Notes: a model not told the origin generated them from the letters alone. Positions 8,594-18,484 are shown, numbered from the stretch's first letter. The stretch is 64,000 bases of DNA from Thermococcus thioreducens (GCF_002214545.1 NZ_CP015105.1:1922001-1986000); one strand, 5' to 3'. Program-made: numbers and translations.

Positions 8594-9721
8594 ATGGCAG
8601 TTGGAGAGAAGATAACGATCAGCGTTATAAAGGCCGACATCGGCGGCTGGCCGGGACATTCAAGGGTTCATCCCCAGCTCGTTGAGACTGCGGAGGAGGT
8701 TCTTGCGAAGGCTCAGGAGGAGGGCACGATAATCGACTTCTACGTCGCCACCTGCGGCGATGACCTTCAGCTCATCATGACTCACAAGAAAGGTGTCGAC
8801 AGCTCCGAGATCCACGGCCTGGCCTGGAAGACCTTTGAGGAGGCCACGAAGGTCGCCAAGGGGCTCGGGCTCTATGGGGCTGGCCAGGACCTTCTGAAAG
8901 ACGCATTCAGCGGCAACATAAGGGGAATGGGGCCGGGGATAGCCGAGATGGAGATCACCCTGAGGAAGAGCGAGCCGATAGTGACCTTCCACATGGACAA
9001 GACCGAGCCCGGGGCTTTTAACCTTCCGATATTCAGGATGTTCGCGGATCCCTTCAACACCGCTGGACTGGTTATTGACCCCAACATGCACATGGGCTTC
9101 CGCTTTGAGGTCTGGGACATAAAGGAGCACAAGCGCGTTATCCTCAGCACTCCCGAGGAGCTCTACGACCTCCTCGCCCTCATCGGAGCCAAGAGTCGCT
9201 ACGTCATCAAGAGGGTCTTCCCCAAAGAGGGACACAAAATCCCGAAGGACGAGCCGGTCGCCGTCATAAGCACCGAGAAGCTCTACGAGATAGCCGGCGA
9301 GTACGTTGGAAAGGACGACCCTGTGGCCATCGTCAGGGCCCAGAGCGGTCTCCCGGCCCTCGGAGAGGTTCTTGAGCCCTTCGCATTCCCGCACCTTGTA
9401 AGCGGCTGGATGAGGGGTTCACACAACGGCCCGGTGATGCCTGTTCCGATGCACATGGCCAACCCGACCCGTTTTGATGGCCCGCCAAGGGTCGTTGCCC
9501 TCGGCTGGCAGATAAGCCCCGAAGGAAAGCTCGTCGGCCCGGTTGACCTCTTCGATGACCCTGCCTTTGACGGGGCCAGGCAGAAGGCTCTGGAAATAGC
9601 GGAGTACATTCGCAGGCACGGCCCGTTCGAGCCCCACAGGCTCCCGATGGAGGACATGGAGTACACCACCCTCCCTGGAGTCCTGGAGAAGCTCAAGGAC
9701 AGGTTCGAGCCCGTCGAGTGA
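8594..9721 (+). CDS. fbp: Fructose-1,6-bisphosphate aldolase/phosphatase
   Basis: A 375-residue bifunctional gluconeogenic enzyme that condenses triose phosphates to fructose-1,6-bisphosphate and then dephosphorylates it. Family features are the N-terminal ISVIKADIGGWPGHSRVHP, the metal-binding CGDDLQLIMTH, and the C-terminal RGSHNGPVMPVP and FDGPPRVVALGWQ. ATG 8594 has the ribosome binding site GAGGTGAT; the eight codons before it in the open frame are not used. A glycolytic motif sits upstream of its TATA box, consistent with activation under gluconeogenic conditions. Confidence 0.96.
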   Translation: MAVGEKITISVIKADIGGWPGHSRVHPQLVETAEEVLAKAQEEGTIIDFYVATCGDDLQLIMTHKKGVDSSEIHGLAWKTFEEATKVAKGLGLYGAGQDLLKDAFSGNIRGMGPGIAEMEITLRKSEPIVTFHMDKTEPGAFNLPIFRMFADPFNTAGLVIDPNMHMGFRFEVWDIKEHKRVILSTPEELYDLLALIGAKSRYVIKRVFPKEGHKIPKDEPVAVISTEKLYEIAGEYVGKDDPVAIVRAQSGLPALGEVLEPFAFPHLVSGWMRGSHNGPVMPVPMHMANPTRFDGPPRVVALGWQISPEGKLVGPVDLFDDPAFDGARQKALEIAEYIRRHGPFEPHRLPMEDMEYTTLPGVLEKLKDRFEPVE

Positions 9722-9738
9722 TTTTCTTTTTCTTTCTG
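9722..9738 (+). terminator. T-rich terminator after fbp
   Basis: A run of T-rich blocks (ATTTTCTTTTTCTTTCT) begins directly after the fbp stop codon. Archaeal RNA polymerase commonly terminates at such oligo-T stretches. Confidence 0.5.
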
Positions 9739-9844
9739 TACTCCACGGCCATTCTGTCCACAAAATCTTATAACTTCCAAATGCCATAGCCATCAATGTA
9801 CACAATCAAGAGGGGAAGAATAGAAATATACACCGGTGGTTGGA

Positions 9845-11332
9845 ATGAGTGGAGAAAAGTTCATCCTTTCTCTCGACGAGGGGACAACCTCCGCGAGGGC
9901 AATAATTTTTGACAGGGAAGGGGACATCAAGGGGATCGGCCAGTACGAGTTTCCACAGCACTATCCAAAACCGGGCTGGGTCGAGCACGACCCGGAAGAG
10001 ATATGGAGCGCTCAAATAAGGGCAATAAAAACTGCTCTGGAAAGGGAAAACGTGGAACCAAGCCAGATCGCTGCCATAGGAGTTACGAACCAACGCGAGA
10101 CAACCATAGTATGGGACAAAACAGGCAAACCTCTGTACAACGCCATAGTCTGGCAGTGCAGAAGGACTGCAGAGATGGTGGAAGAGATAAAACGCGAATA
10201 CGGCGACGTTATCAAGGAAAAGACCGGTCTCGTGCCAGATGCATACTTTTCAGCGTCAAAGCTGAAGTGGCTCCTCGACAACGTTCCTGGACTTAGGGAA
10301 AAAGCCGAGAGGGGCGAGGTGCTCTTTGGAACGGTCGATACGTTCCTCATCTACCGCCTTACCGGAGAGCACGTGACCGATTATTCAAACGCCTCAAGAA
10401 CGATGCTCTTCAACATCAAAAAACTGGACTGGGACGATGAGCTGCTTGAGATGTTTGATGTTCCATCGGAGGTTTTGCCCGAAGTCAGGGAATCGAGCGA
10501 GATTTACGGGTACACAAAGAGGGAACTCCTTGGAAGAGAAATACCCGTCAGCGGCGATGCAGGCGACCAGCAGGCCGCTTTATTTGGTCAGGCAGGCTTT
10601 GAGACCGGAATGGTTAAGGCCACCTACGGGACGGGAAGCTTCATCTTAGCCAACACCGGCAAAACCGTCCGCTATTCCAGTAACCTGCTAACAACCATCG
10701 CCTGGGGACTCGATGGAAGGGTTACCTACGCCCTCGAAGGGAGCGTATTCGTAACCGGCGCCGCTGTCCATTGGCTCCGTGATGGAATCAGGATAATTAA
10801 GCATGCCTCTGAAACGGAAGAACTCGCAAGAAGGCTTGAGAGCAACGAGGGGCTCTACTTCGTTCCAGCATTTGTGGGCCTTGGAGCGCCTTACTGGGAT
10901 CAGTTCGCGAGGGGATTAATAATCGGGATAACGCGCGGAACGGGCAGGGAACACCTCGCGAGGGCAACGCTTGAGGCAATAGCATACCTAACACGCGATG
11001 TTATTGAGGAGATGGAGAAGCTGGTCGGCATAAAGGAGCTGAGGGTTGATGGAGGGGCAACTGCCAACGACTTCCTGATGCAGTTCCAGGCTGACATATT
11101 GGACAGACGTGTCGTAAGACCGGTGGTGAAAGAGACCACCGCGTTGGGGGCGGCATATCTGGCCGGTTTGGCCGTTGATTACTGGGAGAGCCTCAAGGAG
11201 ATACAGAACCTCTGGAAGGCGGAGAAGATATTCGAGCCAACTATGGATAAAGAAACAAGGGAGAAACTCTACCACGGATGGAAAGAGGCAGTAAAGAGAG
11301 CACTTGGGTGGGCAAAGGTAGTGGAAGCCTGA
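9845..11332 (+). CDS. glpK: Glycerol kinase
   Basis: A 495-residue FGGY-family kinase that phosphorylates glycerol to sn-glycerol 3-phosphate. Diagnostic motifs are [13 protein letters not shown] (phosphate loop), TNQRETT, the second ATP-binding loop [13 protein letters not shown] and [18 protein letters not shown] 9845 fits the family N-terminus better than GTG 9836. The gene opens a glycerol block with the three-gene dehydrogenase cluster beginning at 11513. That block has its own promoter, so coregulation is likely but not strictly operonic. Confidence 0.96.
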   Translation: MSGEKFILSLDEGTTSARAIIFDREGDIKGIGQYEFPQHYPKPGWVEHDPEEIWSAQIRAIKTALERENVEPSQIAAIGVTNQRETTIVWDKTGKPLYNAIVWQCRRTAEMVEEIKREYGDVIKEKTGLVPDAYFSASKLKWLLDNVPGLREKAERGEVLFGTVDTFLIYRLTGEHVTDYSNASRTMLFNIKKLDWDDELLEMFDVPSEVLPEVRESSEIYGYTKRELLGREIPVSGDAGDQQAALFGQAGFETGMVKATYGTGSFILANTGKTVRYSSNLLTTIAWGLDGRVTYALEGSVFVTGAAVHWLRDGIRIIKHASETEELARRLESNEGLYFVPAFVGLGAPYWDQFARGLIIGITRGTGREHLARATLEAIAYLTRDVIEEMEKLVGIKELRVDGGATANDFLMQFQADILDRRVVRPVVKETTALGAAYLAGLAVDYWESLKEIQNLWKAEKIFEPTMDKETREKLYHGWKEAVKRALGWAKVVEA

Positions 11333-11459
11333 CTGTGAATCACAAAAACGACGCACCATATGAACACATCAGCACATTCAAATGCTGTTCATCCCTGCCC
11401 TTTTTCCTGATGCCCAGAACTGTTCTTTCCTCCCTTTTTGGCCAAACTTAAGGTTTAAG

Positions 11460-11510
11460 AAAGCTTTAAAACGGGAAAAACCCTTTTTTAAGTTAATTAG
11501 GAGGGAAAAA
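11460..11510 (+). promoter_or_regulatory. Promoter and ribosome binding site of the glycerol-3-phosphate dehydrogenase operon
   Basis: A TATA-like GCTTTAAAAC at about 11463-11472 is followed by a strong ribosome binding site, TTAGGAGGG, ahead of ATG 11513. The rest of the 180-base gap after glpK shows no gene. Confidence 0.5.
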
Positions 11511-11512
11511 GG

Positions 11513-13012
11513 ATGAAGACACGGATCGCAATAATCGGTGCCGGCGTCGTAGGGGCGTCGATAGCGCGCGTTCTCAGCCAGTACGAGGGAGTTGAGGTCC
11601 ATCTAATCGAGAGAAACGTCGACGCGGGGATGGGAGTCAGCAAGGCGAACACGGGCATAATCCATCCCGGACACGAGGACGATCCCGAAAAGCACCCACT
11701 GAGGGCAAAGCTCTGCGTCGAGGGAAACAGGCTCTGGTACCAGTGGACGAAAGAGCTGAGAATTCCAGCGAAGTGGCCGGGCGAGCTCATGGTCGCACTC
11801 AAAGAGGAAGACATGAAGGTCGCCGAGTACTACCTGGAGCTTGCGCAGAAAAACGGCGTTCCGGGCGTCAGGCTCGTTGATAGGGAGGAGCTTCTGAAAC
11901 TTGAGCCCAACGTCAACCCAAACGCCGCAGGGGCGCTGTGGGCACCGACAGCTGGAGTGATGTCCTCCCCGATGGCGGCCGTGGCACTCACCGAGAACGC
12001 GGTCGACAACGGAGTTAGGTTCCACCCCGAAACCGAGGTGCGCGGGATAAAGGTTGAGAACGGGGAGATAAAGGGCGTTGAGACTAACCGGGGGTTCATC
12101 GAGGCCGACCTCGTCATAAACGCGGCAGGTTTATACGCGGACAGAATCTCGGCCATGGCGGGCATAGATTACTTCACAATACGTCCCAGGAAGGGAGAGT
12201 ACTACATCTTCGACGACGATGCCGGGCCGAAGGTCAGGAGGATAGTCCACCAGACGCCGACCCCGACCACAAAAGGGGTTTACGTCATCACCGAGATGAA
12301 CGACGGGGTGATGATAGGACCCACCGCCGAGGATCTGCCCGAGGAAGCTAAGGACGACACCTCCACAACCCGGGAGGGGCTGGAGTTCGTCTGGGAGATG
12401 GCGAAGAAGCTCGTCAAGGGACTGCCCCCCAAGAGCAGGGTGATAAGAACCTTCGCGGGTCTGAGGCCAGAGCCCCCGGACGGCAGGTGGATAATAGAGG
12501 CCTACGATGACCCCTGGGGCTTCATAAACGTTGCAGGGATAAGGTCGCCCGGACTCACAGCCGCGCCTGCAATAGCACACTACGTTACTGAAGAGCTGAT
12601 TGAAGGCAAGCTGGACGTAAAGCTAACCAAAAAGTCCCGCTGGAACCCCCACAGGAACGCCTTCTGGTTCAAGGCCCTCCCAAGGGAAAAGCAGGCAGAG
12701 CTCGTGAAGGAGAACCCCTCACACGGCAGGGTAATCTGCATGTGCCGCACGATAACGGAGGGGGATATACTCGACGCAATAGCCAGGATGAAGAAGATGG
12801 GCGTCAGGACGATAACCCTCGACGGCGTTAAGCTCAGGACAGGTGTCACTGGCGGAACCTGTCAGGGTTCCTTCTGCAGGGTGAGGATAACCAACATCAT
12901 CGCCAGGGAAACCGGAGTCCCGCTCTGGGAGGTCAGCATCAAGGGAGAAGGCACCGAATACGGCATCGGTGACATAAAGGTTCTCCTGAGGGGTGAGGAG
13001 AATGAGGAGTGA
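11513..13012 (+). CDS. glpA: FAD-dependent glycerol-3-phosphate dehydrogenase with C-terminal [2Fe-2S] domain
   Basis: A 499-residue flavoprotein that oxidises glycerol 3-phosphate to dihydroxyacetone phosphate. The N-terminal FAD site IIGAGVVGASIARVL and the DAO-type fold are followed by a BFD-like [2Fe-2S] domain (about 405-490) with VICMCRTITEGDI and GTCQGSFC. This is the archaeal and anaerobic-bacterial architecture. Its 3' end overlaps the next gene, and the three downstream products are expected to form one complex that passes electrons to an unidentified acceptor. Confidence 0.92.
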   Translation: MKTRIAIIGAGVVGASIARVLSQYEGVEVHLIERNVDAGMGVSKANTGIIHPGHEDDPEKHPLRAKLCVEGNRLWYQWTKELRIPAKWPGELMVALKEEDMKVAEYYLELAQKNGVPGVRLVDREELLKLEPNVNPNAAGALWAPTAGVMSSPMAAVALTENAVDNGVRFHPETEVRGIKVENGEIKGVETNRGFIEADLVINAAGLYADRISAMAGIDYFTIRPRKGEYYIFDDDAGPKVRRIVHQTPTPTTKGVYVITEMNDGVMIGPTAEDLPEEAKDDTSTTREGLEFVWEMAKKLVKGLPPKSRVIRTFAGLRPEPPDGRWIIEAYDDPWGFINVAGIRSPGLTAAPAIAHYVTEELIEGKLDVKLTKKSRWNPHRNAFWFKALPREKQAELVKENPSHGRVICMCRTITEGDILDAIARMKKMGVRTITLDGVKLRTGVTGGTCQGSFCRVRITNIIARETGVPLWEVSIKGEGTEYGIGDIKVLLRGEENEE

Positions 13013-14252
13013 GTACGACGTCATTGTCATTGGAGGGGGGCCGGCTGGCCTTGCCGCTGCAATAAAGGCGAAGGAGCTCGGCCTTAACGTCCTCCTCATC
13101 GAGAACAGGGAGTTCCTGGGGGGGATACCCCTCCAGTGCGTTCATCCGGGCTTCGGAATTCACTACTTCAAAGAGGATCTGACAGGAACGGAGTTCATAC
13201 ACCGCATAATCGAACGGTTCAGGGCGCTGGACGTCGAATACTACACGAACGCCCACGTCCTTGAGGTGGTGCCGTACTCTTACAGGCACAAGATTCTGAG
13301 GATAGTCACGGAGGAGGGGCTCTTTGAGGTGGCGGCAAGGACCGTTGTCTACGCCGCCGGTGCAAGGGAGAGGCACATGTTCGAGATAGGAATAACCGGC
13401 CACAGGGTCGCAGGGATTTACACAGCCGGGGAAGCCCAAACCATGATGGACATCTACGGAGTGATGCCCGGAAAGGAGATAGTCATAGTCGGTTCGGGCG
13501 ACGTCGGCCTCATAATGGCGAGAAGGTTTACCCTTGAGGGGGCAAAGGTAAAGGCCGTCATAGAGCTGATGCCCTATCCAGGCGGACTAACAAGAAACGT
13601 CGTCCAGTGCCTTGAGGACTTTGGAATCCCCCTCTACCTGAGCCATGCAGTAACAAGGGTCGAAGGAAAGAAGAGGGTCGAGAGGGTCATCGTGACGAAG
13701 GTGGACGAGAAGCTTAGGCCCATTCCTGGAACGGAGGAGAGCATAGAGTGCGATACCGTCGTTCTGGCGGCCGGTCTTGTTCCGTACCTCAAAGTCATAG
13801 AAAAGGCAGGGGTGGAGATAGATCCCGCCACCAGAGGGCCGGTCGTCAACAGCTACCTCGAAACCAGCGTTCCGGGGATATTTGTGGCCGGAAACGCCCT
13901 AGTCATAAACGACCTCGTTGACTACGTCGTCGAGCAGGGCGAGGAGGCCGCCATGGGGGCGTACGAGTTCGTCAAAAACGGCGGCCTGCCGGCCCTCAAA
14001 TGGAGGAAGCTCGTGAAGGGGAGGAACATCAGGCTCGCCGTGCCGCACTACTTAGCTGACACCAAGGACGTCACAATCTACGCGAGGGTTGGGGAGCCGG
14101 AGGAGAACGTCAGGCTCCGCTTCCCGGAGATTGGAAAGGAGATAAGACTCCCATTCGTGAGGCCCTCTGAGATGATAAGGGTGAAGCTGAAGAAGGAGGA
14201 GATAGCCCGGGCCAAAGACAGAATCACCATGGAGGTCGTCCGGGATGAGTGA
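13002..14252 (+). CDS. NAD(P)/FAD-dependent oxidoreductase subunit of the glycerol-3-phosphate dehydrogenase cluster
   Basis: A 416-residue pyridine-nucleotide-disulfide-type flavoprotein with two dinucleotide folds: VIVIGGGPAGLAAAIKA near the N-terminus and IVIVGSGDVGLIMARR near residue 160. It lies between glpA and a DUF1667 gene, overlapping both, an arrangement also known in Thermotoga and Clostridium. It probably channels electrons from the G3P dehydrogenase flavin to a soluble carrier. ATG 13002 follows the ribosome binding site GGGGTGAGGAG. Confidence 0.88.
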   Translation: MRSEYDVIVIGGGPAGLAAAIKAKELGLNVLLIENREFLGGIPLQCVHPGFGIHYFKEDLTGTEFIHRIIERFRALDVEYYTNAHVLEVVPYSYRHKILRIVTEEGLFEVAARTVVYAAGARERHMFEIGITGHRVAGIYTAGEAQTMMDIYGVMPGKEIVIVGSGDVGLIMARRFTLEGAKVKAVIELMPYPGGLTRNVVQCLEDFGIPLYLSHAVTRVEGKKRVERVIVTKVDEKLRPIPGTEESIECDTVVLAAGLVPYLKVIEKAGVEIDPATRGPVVNSYLETSVPGIFVAGNALVINDLVDYVVEQGEEAAMGAYEFVKNGGLPALKWRKLVKGRNIRLAVPHYLADTKDVTIYARVGEPEENVRLRFPEIGKEIRLPFVRPSEMIRVKLKKEEIARAKDRITMEVVRDE

Positions 14253-14610
14253 GATCAAGAAGTTCAGGCTGACCTGCATCGTCTGCCCCCTTGGCTGTAC
14301 AGTGGAGGTGACCATGGAGGGCGACAGGATAACCGGAGTTGAGGGCTTCACATGCCCCCGGGGAAAGGACTACGCGATACAGGAAATCAGGGAGCCGAAG
14401 CGCATCGTCATGAGCGTCGTGAAGGTTAGGGGGGGAAGGTTTCCGACGGTGGCAGTTAAAAGCGACAGGCCCGTTCCCAAGGAGCTCATACCCGCGATAA
14501 TGAAAAAGCTCGCGGAAGTTGAGGTCGAAGCGCCGGTCAGCGTAGGACAGGTCATCGTTGAGAACGTACTGGGAACCGGGGCGAACATCGTTGCCACGAG
14601 GGAGGCGTAG
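14245..14610 (+). CDS. DUF1667 cysteine-rich protein
   Basis: A 121-residue small protein with the N-terminal pair CIVCPLGC and a third cysteine motif, FTCPRGKDYA, typical of DUF1667 proteins that accompany flavoprotein dehydrogenases. The cysteines probably hold an iron-sulfur cluster or zinc. It overlaps the preceding oxidoreductase by eight bases and completes the glycerol-3-phosphate dehydrogenase trio. Confidence 0.88.
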   Translation: MSEIKKFRLTCIVCPLGCTVEVTMEGDRITGVEGFTCPRGKDYAIQEIREPKRIVMSVVKVRGGRFPTVAVKSDRPVPKELIPAIMKKLAEVEVEAPVSVGQVIVENVLGTGANIVATREA

Positions 14611-14682
14611 TACGGCAAAGCCTCCGCTTGATTCGCTATTTTATTTCCTCCGGCGGCAGGACATAACGCAGCCTCTCAAAAC

Positions 14683-14693
14683 TCTTAAATACA
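14683..14693 (+). promoter_or_regulatory. TATA box of the GAPOR gene
   Basis: TCTTAAATACA lies upstream of the glycolytic motif and about 45 bases before the start codon. Confidence 0.6.
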
Positions 14694-14704
14694 TTAATTG
14701 TAAA

Positions 14705-14721
14705 TAACACTGGGAGTGATA
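14705..14721. promoter_or_regulatory. Thermococcales Glycolytic Motif downstream of the GAPOR TATA box
   Basis: TAACAC-TGGGA-GTGATA matches TATCAC-N5-GTGATA with one change. It lies downstream of the TATA box, around the expected transcription start. In Thermococcus this position is known to mean repression of glycolytic genes by Tgr when maltooligosaccharides are absent. Confidence 0.8.
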
Positions 14722-14734
14722 CGGGGTGAGGGAT

Positions 14735-16693
14735 ATGAGGTTCACGGTTCTCAGGATCAACCTGAACGAAGGAAAGGTCGAAAGCGAGGAGCTGGAGAGG
14801 GATGGAATATACGGGGTTATAGACTACGGAATAGAAGTTCACGAGAGCCTGGAAACCCACAGCCTTGAACCATACGACCCCCAGAACGTCATGGTAATGG
14901 GAATGGGGCCGTTTTCAGGCTCAACCCTGCCCGGGGCGCACAGGCTCATGTTCTTCTTCCGTTCCCCCCTCTACGGGACTCTCTTTCCATCTGCAATGGG
15001 AGGGGCGGCATACACCTTCAAAAACGTTGGCATAGACTTCGTGGCCTTCGAGGGCAAGGCCGAGAAGCCCGTCGTTGTTTTACTCTACAACGACGGCGAA
15101 AACGTAAGGGTGGAGCTCCACGCTATAGAGCTTGAGAGGGTCGTTGAAATCTGGAGGGGCTACAAGGGAGAGGAGGGAGTCTATGCCCTCACACAGTACC
15201 TCATAGATACCTTTGGCGGCAGGTTTGACTTCGAGTACCGCATAGCCGTCGTTGGGCCGGCTTCGCTGAACACCAACTACGGAGCGATATTCTCCCAGGC
15301 GCTCAGAAAGGGAGAAAGGCTTGTTGGAAGCGAGGACTGGGCGGCAAGGGGAGGTCCGGGTTCTGTTCTTCTCAGGGCCCACAACGTCGTCGGAATAGTC
15401 TTCGGCGGAAAGCCGGGGAGGAGAAGCTTCCCGGGGGAGGACATCGGCAGCTTCAAGACCTCCAAGAGTATCGTCGAGGGCGTGCACAAAAAGCCGTACA
15501 ACGAGATAATAGCCGAGAAGACGACCAAGTACCGCTTCAACCCCAAGCTCAACACTGGCGGAACCTTCGGCGGCAACTACCCGGCCGAAGGCGACTTCGT
15601 GCCCATCCTTAACTGGCAGATGCCGTACATCGAAAAGGAAGAGCGCATAAAAATCCACGAGAACATAATGAAGCACTACTGGGAACCCTTCAATGAGGAG
15701 GCCATAAAGCCCAAGAACTGGACGACCTGCGGCGAGCCCTGTCCGGTCGTGTGTAAGAAGCACCGCAGGGGGCACCACGTCGAGTACGAGCCCTACGAGG
15801 CCAACGGGCCGCTCAGCGGAAGCATCTCGCTCAGGGCAAGCGACATAAGCGTCCACGCGGCAGATGCCATGGGCTTCGACGCCATAGAGTTCGGCGGAAC
15901 CGCCGCATGGGTTTTGGAATTAATCCACCGCGGTCTGCTCAAGCCGGAGGAAGTTGGGTTAAGCGGAAAGCCGGAGTTCACCAAAGAGGCCCTTCTTGAG
16001 AGGCCGGTCGAGGCGAGTGAAATCAACGCCAAGCTCGTCGCCGAGCTGGCCCACCGCGTTGCCTTCGCCGAGAACGAGATAGCGAGGATAATCGGCCTCG
16101 GAAAGAGGAAGGCCAGCGTTATACTCGACGAGAGGTTCAAGGACAGGCTGAAGTACGGCGAGAGCTTCAAGGACTACGGCGTCTTCGTTCCGCTCGGCGA
16201 GAACGGAGAGATGACGCCGACGATGTACTGGGCGATAGGAAACTACATCCCGCTCCCGATTCAGGGTCGCTACTGGACGTTCTACCAGTTCGGCGTCTTC
16301 CTTGAGCCTGAGGAGCTCGCTCAAAAGATAATCGCGAGCGCCCTCTGGGAGTTCTGGTACGACAACGTCGGCTGGTGCAGATTTCATAGAGGCTGGATGA
16401 AGCCCGTCCTCAAGGCGCTCTTCATGGACGCCTACGGCGAGAACGTTGACATGGAGGAGCACGCGAAGAAGCAGATTAAGAGGCTGATAGAGTACGCCAG
16501 AAAGGCCGGCTACACCCCCGTCTTCTGGGACAGCATGCGCGTTATAGACCTTGTCTCCGCTGGCAGCGAGGAGTTCGGAAACGAGCGCTGGGCCGAGAAG
16601 TTCAGGATTGACAAGGTCGGCACGGCGAAGGAGTACCTTGAGAAGGTTTTAGAAGCTTACAGCGAGGCCCTCGGTGTGGACTGGAGGCTCTGA
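14735..16693 (+). CDS. gor: Glyceraldehyde-3-phosphate:ferredoxin oxidoreductase (GAPOR)
   Basis: A 652-residue tungstopterin enzyme of the aldehyde:ferredoxin oxidoreductase family. It oxidises glyceraldehyde 3-phosphate to 3-phosphoglycerate in the modified Embden-Meyerhof pathway. The length and the cysteine cluster CGEPCPVVCKKHRRG, with a late C in DNVGWCRF, fit GAPOR rather than AOR or FOR. ATG 14735 is preferred over GTG 14726. In T. kodakarensis, as I recall, the GAPOR and fbp genes are neighbours; here the glycerol block lies between them. Confidence 0.92.
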   Translation: MRFTVLRINLNEGKVESEELERDGIYGVIDYGIEVHESLETHSLEPYDPQNVMVMGMGPFSGSTLPGAHRLMFFFRSPLYGTLFPSAMGGAAYTFKNVGIDFVAFEGKAEKPVVVLLYNDGENVRVELHAIELERVVEIWRGYKGEEGVYALTQYLIDTFGGRFDFEYRIAVVGPASLNTNYGAIFSQALRKGERLVGSEDWAARGGPGSVLLRAHNVVGIVFGGKPGRRSFPGEDIGSFKTSKSIVEGVHKKPYNEIIAEKTTKYRFNPKLNTGGTFGGNYPAEGDFVPILNWQMPYIEKEERIKIHENIMKHYWEPFNEEAIKPKNWTTCGEPCPVVCKKHRRGHHVEYEPYEANGPLSGSISLRASDISVHAADAMGFDAIEFGGTAAWVLELIHRGLLKPEEVGLSGKPEFTKEALLERPVEASEINAKLVAELAHRVAFAENEIARIIGLGKRKASVILDERFKDRLKYGESFKDYGVFVPLGENGEMTPTMYWAIGNYIPLPIQGRYWTFYQFGVFLEPEELAQKIIASALWEFWYDNVGWCRFHRGWMKPVLKALFMDAYGENVDMEEHAKKQIKRLIEYARKAGYTPVFWDSMRVIDLVSAGSEEFGNERWAEKFRIDKVGTAKEYLEKVLEAYSEALGVDWRL

Positions 16694-16694
16694 G

Positions 16695-16712
16695 TTTTCG
16701 TTTTTCTATCTA
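16695..16712 (+). terminator. T-rich terminator after GAPOR
   Basis: TTTTCGTTTTTCTATCTA follows the GAPOR stop in the short convergent gap. It is a typical archaeal oligo-T terminator. Confidence 0.45.
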
Positions 16713-16744
16713 TTTGCGGGAAGAACGATTGTCGGTTTTCTACC

Positions 16745-18484
16745 CTATGACTGGCTCAAATCTAAAAATGTAAAAAATGCGGCTGGCTGATGATAACCAA
16801 GAAGCCTGAGTATATCGAGCGCCAAAAACGTTGGTATCGGTCCTCCCTGCTCGGGGTGCTCGCAGGGGGCGTAGGAGAAGAAGCCATAAGGGCACTTCCT
16901 CAACTCAAGCGCCTTTACTACCTCTTCTTTCCCGTCAATCTTGGCCCCCATTGAACTTAGAGCCAGCAAAGCGTACCTGGTTATTGGTAAAGACCACCAC
17001 AGGGCACCGTTTCTGCTGGACTTGATGAACTCCACTGTCTTTTCGTCCCTATATTCGTACCCAAGCTCGTTGAGGATCAGGACAGAGTAAAGAGTTATTT
17101 CAAGCCGGTTAATTTTTATCTTTGATATTTTGCTCCCAAATCCTCCATCACTATCTTTCAGACCCAAAACAAAGGAGGTCACGTTTTCCTTCCATTGTTT
17201 ATCGATCTCAATGCCCAGTTCCCTGCTCGTTACAAGGAGATAGTATATATCCTTCAGCAGGTAGTGGTTTTGATAGACCTCTGAGAGGTTCAGGTTGGCG
17301 ATGAAGCTTTTCAGACGGGGTTCTACTCTCGTTTTAAGATCACTGTTGGACACACCAAGCTCCTTTAGTGCCCTGTATTCAACCCATATCAGGCTCGGTT
17401 TACTCTCCCGTGAGATTTCGGTGAGCAGGTAGTTCCTGACTGCCGTCTCATTGGGCACCGTTGAGTTCAAAAGCTTAAGGGTCATCACGGAGAAGGCAGT
17501 GCCCACGGGATTCGGCACTATGTAGTCTGGGATGTCTATGAAACCTCCCAGGGGCCCTTCAAGGGACCGCAGGTAGCTTATAGTATCCTCCCCAACTTCT
17601 CCCCCCGCATAGGTTATCGTTTCCACAGCCCAATGGGTGGTCTCGAGGTGTCCCTTTTTAGCGCCTCTTGTATCGGAGTATGAGCCGTCAGGGCACTTGT
17701 ATTTCTGAATACTCGTTAGTATTCTTCTCCTTAACGTCTCGTTTTTGATGTGCTCTTCCCGCATGAATCTCGCTATGGTTTTGAGGTCAAAGAAACCGAG
17801 GTTCTCTATTCTGCCAGACGCCTCATCAAACACGGCCCTCGCGGTGTCATACATCACAGTGTAGCCGGGTATTTCATCGGGGGAGTATCCGGATTCAATG
17901 AGAAGCCCCCTGAGCTGAAGGAAGTCCCATAAGAACTCCAGTGAGTGCTCCGGCCTCAGCTCGAGCCAGAGGGACATGGAAACGTTCTTCGCCAGGGTGG
18001 AGTTAAGCAGAATGAGAGTTTTTGCATGCAGAAATGTGTAATTTGACCTCTCCATGTCCTCAATGATGAAGTTTTCGAAGGCCCCCCTGTTTCTGGGGCT
18101 TATATTGAACTCTTTAAAGAGTGTCAGCAGATAATAGGCGTCAAGAACCGAAGGATAATTCCGACCGCTGTAAAAATTCTCCTCTTCTTCCCTCAGGAAC
18201 TCTATGGTTTTTTCGGGATGTTTTGGGCTCAAGTTCAGAAGGGTCAGCGTCATCACGCCGTGATATGTATGATAAAGGCTGGGAAGTATTGTAAATGAGA
18301 CATCGCCGTTCCAGCCACCTGTAAACGGATTCTGAGCGAGGTAAAGGCGCCTTACCGTCCAGTTTGTCCATGAGGGAGTTGTTATATTGAGTGCAGTGGC
18401 GTTTTCAGTGTGCGTTTTCGTTATTGAGATGACGGCCGTGATGCTCAATAAAATCAAAAGGGTAGCTAGGATTTTTTCCCTCAT
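16745..18484 (-). CDS. Exported alpha/alpha-toroid protein (prenyltransferase/squalene-oxidase repeat-like)
   Basis: A 579-residue protein with an N-terminal signal or anchor (LATLLILLSITAVISI) and many N-glycosylation sequons. Repeats resemble the prenyltransferase and squalene-oxidase fold, for example CPDGSYSDTRGAKKGHLETTHWAVETI and DSDGGFGSKISK separated by helical pairs, so the body is probably an alpha/alpha barrel outside the cell. No catalytic DxDD or zinc site is obvious, so it may be a binding or structural protein. ATG 18484 has the ribosome binding site GAGGTGGG. Confidence 0.65.
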   Translation of the reverse strand: MREKILATLLILLSITAVISITKTHTENATALNITTPSWTNWTVRRLYLAQNPFTGGWNGDVSFTILPSLYHTYHGVMTLTLLNLSPKHPEKTIEFLREEEENFYSGRNYPSVLDAYYLLTLFKEFNISPRNRGAFENFIIEDMERSNYTFLHAKTLILLNSTLAKNVSMSLWLELRPEHSLEFLWDFLQLRGLLIESGYSPDEIPGYTVMYDTARAVFDEASGRIENLGFFDLKTIARFMREEHIKNETLRRRILTSIQKYKCPDGSYSDTRGAKKGHLETTHWAVETITYAGGEVGEDTISYLRSLEGPLGGFIDIPDYIVPNPVGTAFSVMTLKLLNSTVPNETAVRNYLLTEISRESKPSLIWVEYRALKELGVSNSDLKTRVEPRLKSFIANLNLSEVYQNHYLLKDIYYLLVTSRELGIEIDKQWKENVTSFVLGLKDSDGGFGSKISKIKINRLEITLYSVLILNELGYEYRDEKTVEFIKSSRNGALWWSLPITRYALLALSSMGAKIDGKEEVVKALELRKCPYGFFSYAPCEHPEQGGPIPTFLALDILRLLGYHQPAAFFTFLDLSQS

